DNA of 56,060 nucleotides from the NCBI GenBank assembly GCA_001687465.1, contig LVLI01000362.1, positions 1 through 56,060 on the forward strand, written 5' to 3'. Made by a program: the position numbers and the translations under genes. The notes below the pieces were generated by a model. That model was not told the DNA's origin, did no database searches, and worked only from the letters and a program-made list of their open reading frames with translations. The stretch comes from Halocafeteria seosinensis. Taxonomy: Eukaryota > Sar > Bigyra > Bicosoecida. The first letter of the stretch is position 1, and each line of letters begins with the position of its first letter. Shown here one piece after another: positions 47,701 to 56,060 of this stretch.

Positions 47701-47868
47701 CTTGCGTGCGAAGGCTACATTGCGCTCTGCACCCTTGGTGCGCTTGCCCATAATGGTCTGGGCGTTCTTTTTCGTGGCATTATGTCTGGTTTCAAATGGA
47801 TTTTCGGATGGGGTTTTCTGGCTTTGACCCCCTGTTTTGCCTCCTTTTCGTTTATTTTTACCTCCCAT
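44704..47868 (-). CDS. NOP14: Nucleolar protein 14, ribosome biogenesis factor
   Basis: A single 1,054-aa exon from ATG 47868. NOP14 is part of the small-subunit processome needed for 18S rRNA maturation and 40S assembly in the nucleolus. The N-terminus is diagnostic: a Lys/Gly-rich start, then NPFETRHNATKK, RNVAFARKKALERRDQQLLP and EYKRQHKANVFQDKRLG. A middle region of charged coiled coils carries an acidic run of Glu/Asp near residues 445-480. The conserved C-terminal part includes FDWLELVRRHCADV, LGQALSYTPVITLRDLAHG, and near the end PVPIKTFEPEIDENF and KREQRGAARELRLDAQYL, the usual end of the family, followed by an extra Glu/Arg-rich helix. Length is somewhat above the yeast and animal proteins (about 810-860 aa). 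It converges with the SANT gene, 75 bp away. Confidence 0.96.
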   Translation of the reverse strand: MGGKNKRKGGKTGGQSQKTPSENPFETRHNATKKNAQTIMGKRTKGAERNVAFARKKALERRDQQLLPEYKRQHKANVFQDKRLGASSEPIPSKKKEGKMMTEEEKMLKRFQKERAKQLRKAAKFNLEGQHFQQGDNDVLTHAGSALGDATVTNSDKDDFYNNYGGDDEGLDSHVVEQLHFGGGDAESHEADAGGPQNEGAAERKRTHREIMAEVIEKSKHYKEMKRQEKLQQQQQLETLDSQLDEVQQLLQPEERTDKRANREPVGKKLKDVKQNEREEQQQDNEDNASESEQNSRRSGSKRSAEGAEAEEKGLPKKRQRAEGRHGITEGEEVDDYDELVNILATESRAARATDRTKTDEELAREELQRLQELETLRQQRMSMDSSYTDASLDDPVDEKEKDRNERSLTLGGKIQWNSQTLTNISGRQSQTPSSVSAQDTDTKAASEEEEEEEEEDDEEDGNVGVGNGSDIEDEEEQGASLLKASTHSELEDVAETSHRKHSRIPREKVEMPYTFECPSSLFDWLELVRRHCADVNDNDSVTLSKESLRELIRRVHASNAVEIKPTNKGQLLTWYQILLEYIAFTDGVQRVDRHKGLSSNYSSHFHHAESAFPFLFKLTQKFTLECVEIWQTILRKIFSRLSLALPRGHPSLQTVPDSNESTSDFYARGGVHPAWPTWGELLLMKVASWMFSVTDFQHPIITPIALLLGQALSYTPVITLRDLAHGTVCATLLTELTVPGGRIAPEVMTWLYCVFCCIASPEQREEHGLHISLPTFAFDPKEGKFRQRVQVSHSKKNRSRRSHGKNTLFRPLPWLWALAMHQNNDNPRGDITMPIDVVATWHRESPVSSERASSVAAGIVGSSYKLLQSIVAGSFPHDPENYRHNPGIVECLDLVSRILNLVDTSSLANPNLQEIHSTTLSQVKAACNTAKTIRGAIRMQAKRDQPVPIKTFEPEIDENFAPGKLPPSATNSQHRKAEVRALQRAVKREQRGAARELRLDAQYLTRVRDQERAEREAEREEKAKEMQQLLESQQASVNQMARQGVTRGGGTKK

Positions 47869-48411
47869 AGCGAGTTATTCCGTTACACAATACGTAACAC
47901 AGTGTATCTATGTTGTCCCTACGGGCAAACAATGCCAAATGAATGCACAATAAGCTTGATAAAGTGGACAAAACCCTCAAGTTGAAGTGACTCGGGGAAA
48001 TGACAAGTTGAAGTCGGAAGCCAACGTGACGTCATCCCGACGTTCCAGTGCGGGGCGGAAGGATACATGTACACGTACACACAAGCATCCAAGGCGGATA
48101 TTTTCCGGCTTTTCTCAGAAGAAAGGAGAGAATGGAAGGAACTAAAAGTGTGGCAACATGAATAGAAGCCGATTCCCATGAATTTCACCTGGGCACAACA
48201 CTACAGTACTTGTACTACAACTGTAACACTGATCGAATGGCATGGGACGTGCATGGACTCCAATTCCTGCAACTACAGTACAGTGTAGAGTCCACGAAGT
48301 AGAATGGCCGACCGAAGTTTGGTGCGTGATGCACCGAGAAGAGAGACGTATTATAGGATGAACATCGAACTGCGACCTCACGACCCGGAGGCGTTAGATC
48401 TATTGTACCCG

Positions 48412-48816
48412 GTCAGTACGGTATGTTGCTGTTGTACACTTGTACAGTATAAGCGACAGGAATCTCTTTACAGTGTTCTTGATGGAGCTGTTAGGCAGAT
48501 TGTCGTCCAGGATTCTCTACGTGCGCCCCTATCTTTTTTTTGGTGTATCTGGCACATACTGTACATATTCACCAGGAGTGCTAGTGTTGAACAGCGTGTA
48601 CAGTACCCGGTAGAGGTGTCAGTACGGTATGTTGCTGTTGTACACTTGTACAGTATAAGCGACAGGAATCTCTTTACAGTGTTCTTGATGGAGCTGTTAG
48701 GCAGATTGTCGTCCAGGATTCTCTACGTGCGCCCCTATCTTTTTTTTGGTGTATCTGGCACATACTGTACATATTCACCAGGAGTGCTAGTGTTGAACAG
48801 CGTGTACAGTAGAGGT
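48412..48816. repeat. 206-bp tandem duplication
   Basis: A unit beginning gtcagtacggtatgttgctg starts at 48412 and again at 48618. The copies are almost identical; the second lacks a few bases (acccggt) near its 3' end. The near-identity indicates a recent duplication. Each unit has several gtacagta/tactgtac motifs. Confidence 0.95.
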
Positions 48817-48929
48817 AAGCAATGCAGGGATGCCCTAGGGAGATCTTCCACGACATGGAGATCCCCTAACTAGTCGTACCTCAGCCGAGACGGCCCGAGA
48901 GGCCATTGGGTCGCCACAAATATGTACAG

Positions 48930-48931
<2 letters not shown>

Positions 48932-48977
<46 letters not shown>
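48932..48977. repeat. (CA)n microsatellite
   Basis: An uninterrupted run of about 23 CA dinucleotides, the longest simple repeat in the window. Shorter (TG/CA)n runs occur at 1317-1338, 12723-12739, 34741-34757 and 54626-54652. Confidence 0.97.
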
Positions 48978-48980
<3 letters not shown>

Positions 48981-49162
48981 TATCCGCAAAAGGGCTAACT
49001 TCCTCACTTCTTGTGAAGTTGCGACTTCGGGGTGGGAGTCACCGTGCTGCAATGGCCTTACTATAGTCAAATAGACGCTAGACATTGTGGAAGTGTGTCG
49101 TATCCGTCTTGTATGTCGTCCATTGCGCACGTTTGCTGCTTGTTGAAAGTCGGAAGAGTGTA

Positions 49163-50957
49163 ATGAATAGAGTTCTGGTGGCTGGAAGGTGGAGGAAGAG
49201 CCTCCTCTCTACCCATTATGCAGCTTTACAAGGACTTTTACAGGCAAATCGAGGGTTTTCGTCCTCTCTTACAGTGGCAAAACAAGCGGAAGAAGCAGAC
49301 CATGGGACTGTGCAACAGAAAAAGGAGTCGGGAAAAACGGATAAAGTGTCAACAATGATGTTCATGGACGCAAATTGGCTCGAAAATCGTTTATTACAGG
49401 CGTATGGACATAAAGTATGTTGTTTCTCTTCTACTTTTTTGGATGACAGTGTCAGAGACGTCGTATGCCCTCGCTGTGCAGAGATTTGGGCCCAAATTAC
49501 AAGAAAAGGGGGCTGTGGACATGGGGTCTCTGGTGCCATTTATCCAGGAACGCATCGTGGATGCCATGGGAGATAATGACGGCGATAATACGACGGCAGG
49601 TGTAGACACTACTGTTTGTTTTTCGAGTTTATCTCGCCCGTCGAATGCCAATTTGGACATACTGAGAGCTTTGGGCGAGCAACAGTTCTTGATCCGGAAT
49701 TTCCCAGTAGGACCAAATACTCCAGTTTGTGTACCAGCTGTGGCTTTCACTGCGGATTTGCTTCATGCATGCTCTCTTCAAGGCTCTGAACATATTGATG
49801 CTGCCGTCGCCATGCTTGGTAGCCCCTCTTTCTTACCCGCACTAACGCGGGCTGTGTCTGCAAGTAAGACTGTCTTCTTGGCTACTCTGGAAGAAGACTA
49901 CAAGCGTCTCTTGCCTGTGATGCCGGCTCCCTTGAAAGAGCGAATTCTCCCTCTATTCATTGACGAATTATTCCCAAAGCTTCTGCGACCGATAGCTGAA
50001 TGGAAGCAGAGTGGACGTTCCAAACGCGAAATAGCCCTGCACCTCCACAAGTATATGTACGACAACTTTGGTGAAAAAGCAATTTCAAGTGTGGATATGG
50101 CTGATCATCTTTTGGAAGCAAATTTATTAGCAGACATTCGAAAATACGGAGGAAGTTTACGGAAACTAATAGTGGCTAATGATGACCTATTCGAAGTAGC
50201 TACTCCTGGATCAGGGCACATGTATTCTATCAAGCCCCGACCAAGTCCCGACAGAACGAACAGAAGTAAAACCCCAGAACAGTCCGCTGAAAGGAAGCAA
50301 AAGGGGAAGAGGGGAGATGAGTCTGGTAATAAGAGGACTACAACTGTTCCGAGCCAGACGCAGGACTCTACTTCCGAGACACCGCCATCTTCAGCAGAAT
50401 CGAAGACTCACACAATCTCAGAAGCAGTAGCTCCGAAAGCGAAATCCGCCGATGTCACATTTAGCAAACCGGACGTGTCGTATAGTACAGATTATTCAAT
50501 AGAGAGTGAACTCACTGTGCCTACTGAGGAGGAAGGCTATATCACGGATTCTGAGACTCCCTCTGAATACGAGTCAGCGGAGGAGTTAGGTAGTACAGCA
50601 ATCCCCGATCCTACTGGTGCAGAGCAGGAACCGAAAGAGGAGCCACCCGATTCAGAATATGAGACTAATGAGCTCCATGTACCGTCCTCAGGAGAGCCAA
50701 GTGAAGCAAGCGTTTCCGTCACAACGAGTAATGGAGACGAGAGTACACTAAGTGAAGACGATCTTGATGTTGGAAGGCTTATGGAACTAGCATATGCCAA
50801 GGGATTGGTTGATTCGGCAAAGGTAAAACGGGATACCCTTTTCCAACTACTGCGTTCCTCTGGGGTTAGCGATGTGAAAAGACGGCTCTCTAGAAAAGAA
50901 CTAGGCGCCATGTTAGCCGAAAATGCTGCTATGGTTGCCAAACAAGTGTGCTCTTGA
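49163..50957 (+). CDS. Hypothetical protein, probable organelle presequence, 575 aa
   Basis: Two exons: 49163-49414 and 49482-50957, joined in phase 0 (gtatgt...gtgcag). The spliced start MNRVLVAGRWRKSLLSTHYA followed by a GLLQANRGFSSS stretch has the Arg/Ser/Leu-rich, acid-free character of a mitochondrial presequence. The middle (about residues 85-330) is globular and helical, with an IALHLHKYMYDNFG segment, then ADIRKYGGSLRKLIVANDDL and FEV, which looks like a small winged-helix-type fold similar in layout to LOTUS/OST-HTH domains; this is inference. Residues about 340-500 are acidic, Ser/Thr/Glu-rich and disordered. A final helical part (LMELAYAKGLVDSAKVKRDT and on) ends the protein. I recognise no named family. 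The unspliced frame's apparent signal-peptide start (49404) lies in the intron and should be ignored. Confidence 0.7.
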
Positions 50958-51145
50958 ACTAACTGTTTATAGTGAGGGTAGTTTGGGGTAATGGATTTTG
51001 TTTGCACTACATGGTTGATGCAATCGCGATAAGATGAATTGGTGCTCGACCAGATTCAGCCAGATGCTGATGTTGCCGAAGGTAATGAAGTTCGCAAGAT
51101 CAGGGAAGGGTAAGTAGTGAGTGTATTGGAGGAGAAGCCGAGGGC

Positions 51146-51963
51146 TTAGGCAAGTTGTTTGAGTGCCTCGTCACTCGTGATTACATCAGCTTGGCGAGGG
51201 AAGACTTTGTCTTGCAGTACTCGGTGCGTTTCCTCGTCCGCTGTGCACAAATAGACAAAGCGTTGAAGATGTTACATTCTGCTGTCGTAGATTCAATTTT
51301 GCGGATACGTACCATCCCCACAGAGGTCCTTTATGACAACAATATTGTAATCAGCATCCGCAGCCCATCGCACAGTTGAGAGAATCACACCACTGCATTT
51401 TTTAAACAAAATCGCTCCCTCAAGTATCCAAAAAGACCCGGGCGAACAACAGCTTAAGTTTACCTTGTGCTAAACCCGTAGAGTACGATTCGATTGATTC
51501 CCTTCGCTTGTAGTACAGTGTGCAAGTCGGTCGTGGAGAATGCACCCACTCTTCTCTTTTCGAACACGGGTTCGTTGTCTAAAGGCTTAACTTTCTCGTG
51601 GAACTCAGCCGTCTGTGTGCCCTTTTCAAGTGGAAATGTTTGTCCCTGGAATTTTTGCAGGAATCCTTGGAACATTTTATTGTTCGGGTGGATTTCCGGT
51701 TCACCTGCCACCGACTCCAAAAATTCCAGGGTATGAAAATCCTAGTTCATATGGGATGTTGAAGTGGACTTACCTTGTCTGAATCGTACACAGACGTGTC
51801 CAACAAAGATACCCTTGCGACGTGCCGCTTCCAAGACTTTGGCCGAGTTCTCTGCGGCTTGGTTTGCTGCCTCCTCGGATCCCATGAGACTCATGATGAA
51901 ATTCTGGTGATCACAGAGAATCACCGCCGTCTTATCGTCGAAATATTGAGGTGTAGAAGCCAT
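51146..51963 (-). CDS. Isochorismatase-like (cysteine hydrolase fold) protein
   Basis: Four exons on the minus strand: 51963-51774, 51704-51464, 51392-51313 and 51240-51146, giving 201 aa. For the first intron the nearer tag acceptor breaks the frame, while the cag at 51705-51707 restores it and joins RFRQG to EPEIHPNNK, as in the family. The fold's catalytic Asp is in AVILCDHQNF (about residue 18) and its Lys in FEKRRVGAF. The position that usually carries the nucleophilic Cys reads GFSTSGVILSTVRWA, with Gly instead of Cys. Similar STSGVVLST proteins are, to my recollection, found in fungi and bacteria within this superfamily, so this is probably a subfamily trait and not a defect. The substrate is unknown. 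There is no signal peptide, so it is probably cytosolic. Confidence 0.88.
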
Positions 51964-53319
51964 TATTACACTTGCGCTTCCAGCGTCGAACACACTCAAA
52001 GATACTTTTCTCCAAAAATAGACAAATATCGCACCTCCAACGCGGCAATTCGGCAATAGTGAGTGCGTTTTGTCACCTTGTGATGTACTTGAAAGACGAC
52101 AATCCTGACAAAGTATGAAGCGTACGGTGTATACTTACTTGGGCACCTGTGAACTTGGGAATGGATTCCACACGATGCGGCTAGTACATCAGTGGATGAA
52201 ATACAGAAGGACGGGTGCAGTGCGAAAGCAATAGAGCAATTAACTTTGTTTGAGAAAGTTAGTTGAAGACAGTAATTCTCTTTTGATCTTAGATTCTGAA
52301 CTACATGGTTCGTCGTGCTTGCATTCCAGCAGCGTCTCCAAACAAAGCTGCCGGGAAATGTATCGACAGCACAATTAATGTGTCTCACACCACATGAACA
52401 TACGCGAATGTGGCAAGTTGTAGCGTATCAATGTATCTAGAGACAAAGATTGTCTCAGAAAGTTGCAGGACTTGTCTCTCAACTATGATGACAACTGATA
52501 AAGAAGCACCACAATTCTCTTCGGTACAGTACAACAAGGCCGCTTCGATCCGTCCAGTACCGCACAGTATGATAGGGTAGTAGTACTACATATATATCCA
52601 TCGAGGAATATGTCGGACATGGCAGTAGCCGACAAATTATCGGAGATATGCTTGAGGGGGTACAAATGCTTCCAGACATCCAGGGAACAGTATTTGGTGT
52701 TAACAATAATTTTTGAATTTACACATTTATGGCAACTTCACTCGGAAGTTGCAACGAAGTTTTCGATAAAATGCAAGTGGAGGAATCAATGGATACACAA
52801 AAAATACGGCTCCGATCACCTGGAGTTCAGTCTGCAACCAACAGGTGGATATACACACGAGGAAAGAATATGCAGCAAGAAGAATAAGCGAATAAGTTCT
52901 GCTTGGGGACGCAAACAGCCACACGAGTACACCAAATAAAAAGGGTGAAATGCAAGTCATTAGTGAAGTATAATTGCTGGGGGGTGATTTTCCTTTCACC
53001 TGAAGATCTGAACTTTCATTAGAAGTCCAGGGAGTCACTCGCAAGAAGAATTGAAAGAAAGAGAACCGTTTCACAAAGCGCGTACCGTAAGCGTAGCAAA
53101 GATATGGCGAATCAATGCACTGAAACACTAAGGAATGCCGATAAAGGACTTCGCTACAATGGCATCCTTTGCCGGTAACGCACCCTTAGCATGTTTAACC
53201 AAAGTAGTCACAGATGGAGGGGTTCGTACATTCCCTTAAGTAGTAATGCAGCGAAGCGGCATTTCTCAATCCTTTCCGATCCGATTCAGTGCAGTCCATT
53301 ACCTTCATGTATCCGTGAC
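51964..53319. other. Intergenic stretch, nothing recognised
   Basis: Open frames on both strands (for example + 52610-52939 and - 52727-53128) show no family signature. GTAC/TACAGTA-type motifs occur near 52526-52570. The region holds the upstream part of the isochorismatase-like gene and the 3' flank of the RING protein. Confidence 0.45.
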
Positions 53320-54126
53320 CTATGAATGTTGCAAGCGCCGGTAAGGTCTTGGAAGCCAGGCCATGTACGTAACAATGTCCATTCCGACGTCCCAACACTC
53401 CTGAAGACTATCCACAATCAGCATATACCATAACCTATTTCCGTAGCTTACGCGGACTATAGTGTTCACCCTTTCCCGGCAGAAAAAGCATGTCTCCATA
53501 ATCCCTGGATAATTTCTTAGAGTATCGGTACAACAAGCCTCACATATTCCTTGGTGCTGACAAGGGAGGCTGACACAATTGGCATTCTTGTCACATAGTA
53601 TGCATCGTTCGGCTACCATAAAGCTATTCCCAACGGCGACTCTCATTGCAAGACTTTTTGGATTCTTCACGAATCGTAGGCCGCTTGCTTTTGAAGCGTA
53701 ATACCGCGAATCAGAAGAGGGGAAGAATTCAGGAAAGCGTCCAATTACGTTCCCCAAGAAGATAAACGCGATAGTAGCCAGTGCATAGACTATCATATAA
53801 GACCGGATGCTAAAACTCTGAGCTTGCGTTACCAGTTTAGTAACTAGGACTTTCTTGTCTTCCTGACAGTATTCGGAGTCAGTTGTTGGTTGACCAAGGA
53901 GAAAGATTCCCCAATGAAATAACCAAAACAATAATAGAATCAGAGGAAGGATTATAGCCTCCAACCACGCTAGGATGGTTTGCCACTCTGTTTCGAGATG
54001 CAGAAGCACTGAAATTCTTCGCTTCAAAAACAGAGCCTGTACAATGGCTTTGGATCTGGCCAGTACAACAAGATATAGCAGTATCTCTATAGCAGTCGAG
54101 GTGTATTGTAGCAGCCACCAAACCAT
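53320..54126 (-). CDS. Membrane-anchored RING-type zinc-finger protein, 268 aa
   Basis: A single exon from ATG 54126. The N-terminal half has three hydrophobic segments: about residues 12-25 (weak), 50-77 (EAIILPLILLLFWLFHWG) and about 110-130 (YMIVYALATIAFIFLG). The C-terminal half carries a RING-like Cys/His array: CILCDKNANCVSLPCQHQG, then ICEACCTDTLR and ETCFFCRERV, in the order C-x2-C, C-x-H, C-x2-C, C-x2-C. Such domains bind two zinc ions and usually recruit an E2 for ubiquitin transfer, so a membrane-bound E3 ligase is the likely role. The RING lies close to the last helix, as in MUL1-type proteins, though helix number and sequence differ. A preceding cag shortly upstream leaves open an extra 5' exon. 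Confidence 0.72.
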   Translation of the reverse strand: MVWWLLQYTSTAIEILLYLVVLARSKAIVQALFLKRRISVLLHLETEWQTILAWLEAIILPLILLLFWLFHWGIFLLGQPTTDSEYCQEDKKVLVTKLVTQAQSFSIRSYMIVYALATIAFIFLGNVIGRFPEFFPSSDSRYYASKASGLRFVKNPKSLAMRVAVGNSFMVAERCILCDKNANCVSLPCQHQGICEACCTDTLRNYPGIMETCFFCRERVNTIVRVSYGNRLWYMLIVDSLQECWDVGMDIVTYMAWLPRPYRRLQHS

Positions 54127-54625
54127 CGGAATCAGCCTGTGGGAATACGAATGCTTCCATAGGAGAGTGTATGGTGTACAACAACAATTTGTGGTTTAGC
54201 TGCTTACTATGTTAGACGTGATCAACAACTTCAGTGAAGTTTGCAGAAGAAGTTCTGTGAAATTCAAAGCTGAATTCAAGTAGACGAGTTATTGCTCGTA
54301 CACTCTTTTCAAGAGGAAGAATAAGGCGACTCCGTCAACGAATGTGATTAACGAGTCTACAAACTACGGTGACCATGCCACACAGGCTGTAACAGAGCCA
54401 CAACGATGACGCTTGCTTGCCATTTGCCCCTTGCAGCCGGGGTGCCGCAATACAGGAGGTGGAGCGGATCATCTAAGATCATCTGATGACAATCTTCATT
54501 AGCACCACTGAGTCCTCTAAGAGTCGTTTCTGTCAGCTTCTTTTCTCGTACTGCTAGGAGGCTGTCCAGCAATCCGTCGGTCCACATTTTCCGTGTGAGC
54601 AAAACTAGTCCTTATGAGCGAACGG

Positions 54626-54656
<31 letters not shown>

Positions 54657-54833
54657 CTGGAGGGAAGTGTTTGAGTAAATTCTTTCTTAACACTACGTTT
54701 ACAAGTAGGACTCGTATGTTTTGGGTTTCCTTCATCGGTACCATGGTTTCTCGCAGCAAGAGATGTGTTATTCGCTGAGGGACCGGTAAATTTCCTGCAA
54801 AATATGCGACGCTCCACTGTTCTGTCTGCGTAT
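54127..54833. other. Intergenic stretch with (CA)n tract
   Basis: Between two minus-strand genes. A (CA)n run of about 13 units lies at 54626-54652. The open frames that cover it are repeat-driven. No gene is supported. Confidence 0.5.
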
Positions 54834-55608
54834 TTACATATTCTTTTCTTCTGTGTTTTGACATGACCACCGTTCTGTTATATCGGATGTAACCGGCTGA
54901 CGTCGTACATGTATCCATCCGTGCGACTCTGTTTCCACTTCCGCCAGCGGAGGCGGCTCAGAGAGAAGACTGGCTTTCCATTCGCGCAAGCTCAAAATCA
55001 CCCTCTCGACAAACTGAGAATGATCAATTTTTGGAGCCACAGCAACCTTTAGGATGTGTCTATGGCCAGACCTTGAACCACTCTCGAGTTTCGGCTTTTT
55101 CGAAGAACCAACTCGAACTGCAGTCTTCCTACCTGAGGAATCAACTGAATCCAGGATTTCTGTTCGTGGGCCAGACAAGTCGTAGGGATTGTTCGTATGC
55201 AAGGGCTCTACACAATGGATACTCTGCGGCACCAGTGGGTTCACTGACTCTATCTGCGTACAAGATGTGTAACTCTGCACAGAGAATTTAACAATGGCTG
55301 GATTAGGTGTATCTAGTACGTTTTCTTCTCCATGAAGCGCTTCGGGAGAAACTCCCGACTCTCGTGCGTACAAGCGCACTCGATTTTCATACCGGTGGCC
55401 GTGGGAGCAGTTTCGCTGCCGCCGGTGGACTACAAATCCACATAGCAAGCACATCGCCACACCAACAATGGCAGAGGCCGCAAACGATGCCAGCGGAGCT
55501 CCGTCACCGAAATCAACTCCTTCCTGCGAGGATACAGTATCTTGTGTTGTCGTCGTGCTTCTCGGAACACTGGGCGTATAGGAGGAAGAACCAAGGTTGA
55601 AGGTCGGC
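54834..55608 (-). CDS. Single-pass membrane protein, 5' end unresolved
   Basis: An open frame of about 258 codons ends at 54834. It has a Ser/Thr-rich presumably extracellular part (SSSYTPSVPRSTTTTQDTVS), one membrane helix at about residues 41-62 (ASFAASAIVGVAMCLLCGFV) followed by HRRQRN as stop-transfer, and a polar cytosolic tail with Ser-rich and basic patches. There is no ATG near the frame's start; the sequence directly upstream ends in ...caaatag, a possible acceptor, so at least one 5' exon encoding more ectodomain and a signal peptide is probably missing. Upstream frames near 55660-55770 look partly coding but I could not join them in phase. The family is unknown. Type I topology is inferred. 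Confidence 0.55.
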
Positions 55609-55610
55609 AA

Positions 55611-56060
55611 AACTATTTGTGAAGATTAACCTAAATAACCAGAAGTTTCACTTGCTGTTTTGCAAGGTACCTCTAATGCCTTGGCAATGGATTTGTCAAT
55701 TTCGGTACCATGCCTCCATAAGGACTCGGTACGACCTCCTTTGCCCGGTCACTAATTTCCCAGTCTAAAATGTTTTTCGCCTGAATGTGTACAGTGTACT
55801 GCAATCTGCATATGTGTATTCGGACGGATAGCCTAGGGCAGAGCTGGGATATTTCCTTTTCCGCACTTTGCCCCCGACGTTTTGCGGGGGCGCACCACCG
55901 GAAAAAGCGCCTGTGCCCCCGATATTTCGAAATTTGCCAGTTTTGTGAAGGAAGAATGTGAACCCATTATTAAGCATATTAAAGTGGAATTAAAGAACAT
56001 TCAAGCATATCAAATTGCATTATCATCGTTAATCTTTCTTTCTGTATGGTTTTCTTACCC
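55611..56060. other. Window-end stretch, upstream of the membrane-protein frame
   Basis: This may contain 5' exons of the single-pass protein, which I could not resolve. A strong GC hairpin (gcccccg, 8-nt loop, cgggggc) lies near 55870, followed by further gcccccg words, which looks like repeat-derived sequence. Confidence 0.4.

Larger units (their letters stand above)
47869..49162. other. Intergenic stretch with tandem duplication and microsatellite
   Basis: It lies between the divergently read NOP14 (-) and the organelle-type gene (+), so promoters of both lie here. It contains a 206-bp tandem duplication (48412-48816), a (CA)n tract (48932-48977), and many short GTAC/TACAGTA motifs. No gene is supported; open frames inside the duplication are by-products of the repeat. 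Confidence 0.55.

Noticed and set aside
48304-48873. Plus-strand 189-aa open frame
   Set aside because: It is produced by the 206-bp tandem duplication, which is read in two frames; internal similarity comes from the repeat and not from protein evolution.
48870-49130. Minus-strand frame with a run of Cys-Val
   Set aside because: The run is a translated (CA)n microsatellite.
49404-49481. Apparent signal-peptide start (MDIKYVVSLLLFWM) of the gene at 49.2-51.0 kb
   Set aside because: It lies inside an intron with gtatgt and gtgcag borders; splicing from the upstream exon keeps frame and gives a targeting-type N-terminus.
52610-52939. Plus-strand frame MSDMAVADKLSEICLRGYK, faintly like a zinc-ribbon start
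   Set aside because: The expected CxxC pairs do not follow, and no splice site rescues them.
1-56060. tRNA or rRNA genes and CRISPR-like arrays
   Set aside because: No T-arm consensus within a cloverleaf, no rRNA segment and no regularly spaced repeats with unique spacers were seen; the tandem arrays here have no spacers.

Overview
This is eukaryotic nuclear DNA. Genes are split by short GT-AG introns of about 35-80 nt, all three standard stop codons are used, and the products are eukaryote-specific: NOP14, ribosomal protein eL33, dynein light chain LC8, a P2X-type receptor, cadherin/IPT-TIG and SANT domains. The mix of P2X receptors, an LC8 light chain, a very large Cys-rich/cadherin-like/TIG membrane protein and few introns per gene suggests a unicellular, algal-type protist. 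I cannot name the lineage from the sequence alone.

Layout, left to right. 1-2.5 kb: non-coding, with a diverged duplicated repeat and a (TG)n-ended dispersed repeat. 2.5-3.8 kb: a six-exon ankyrin-repeat protein (-). 4.8-9.2 kb: a tandem P2X-like receptor cluster on the minus strand with two intact five-exon genes, each carrying a 17-nt microexon, flanking a decayed third copy. 9.2-11.1 kb: no convincing gene. 11.1-19.3 kb: three long plus-strand genes (an unrecognised charged protein, a tyrosine phosphatase with an interrupted catalytic core, and a large disordered protein), with a small hidden two-exon membrane-anchored protein (-) between the last two. 19.3-20.1 kb: a FrnE/DsbA-like thioredoxin-fold enzyme (-), convergent with the disordered protein. 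21.7-33.5 kb: one giant gene (about 3,880 aa, with a last exon of nearly 10 kb) for a secretory-pathway, multi-pass surface protein. 34.0-35.4 kb: dynein light chain LC8 and ribosomal protein eL33, both (-). 36.3-38.1 kb: fragmentary, possibly decaying coding sequence with a 62-bp tandem triplication. 38.8-40.7 kb: a bacterial-type gamma-glutamyltransferase (+). 42.0-47.9 kb: a SANT-domain nuclear protein (+) convergent with NOP14 (-). 47.9-49.1 kb: a 206-bp tandem duplication and a long (CA)n tract. 49.2-51.0 kb: a probable organelle-targeted protein (+). 51.1-52.0 kb: an isochorismatase-like hydrolase (-). 53.3-55.6 kb: a membrane RING-type protein and a single-pass membrane protein, both (-).

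The genes do not form a pathway. They are independent housekeeping genes (NOP14, eL33, LC8), surface/signalling genes (P2X cluster, giant TIG protein, phosphatase, RING protein) and metabolic enzymes (DsbA-like, GGT, isochorismatase-like). The parts most worth follow-up are the P2X cluster with its microexon and decayed middle copy, the giant surface protein, and the (TG)n-ended dispersed repeat. Exon boundaries were assigned by hand from reading-frame continuity and GT-AG sites; none were tested against transcripts.
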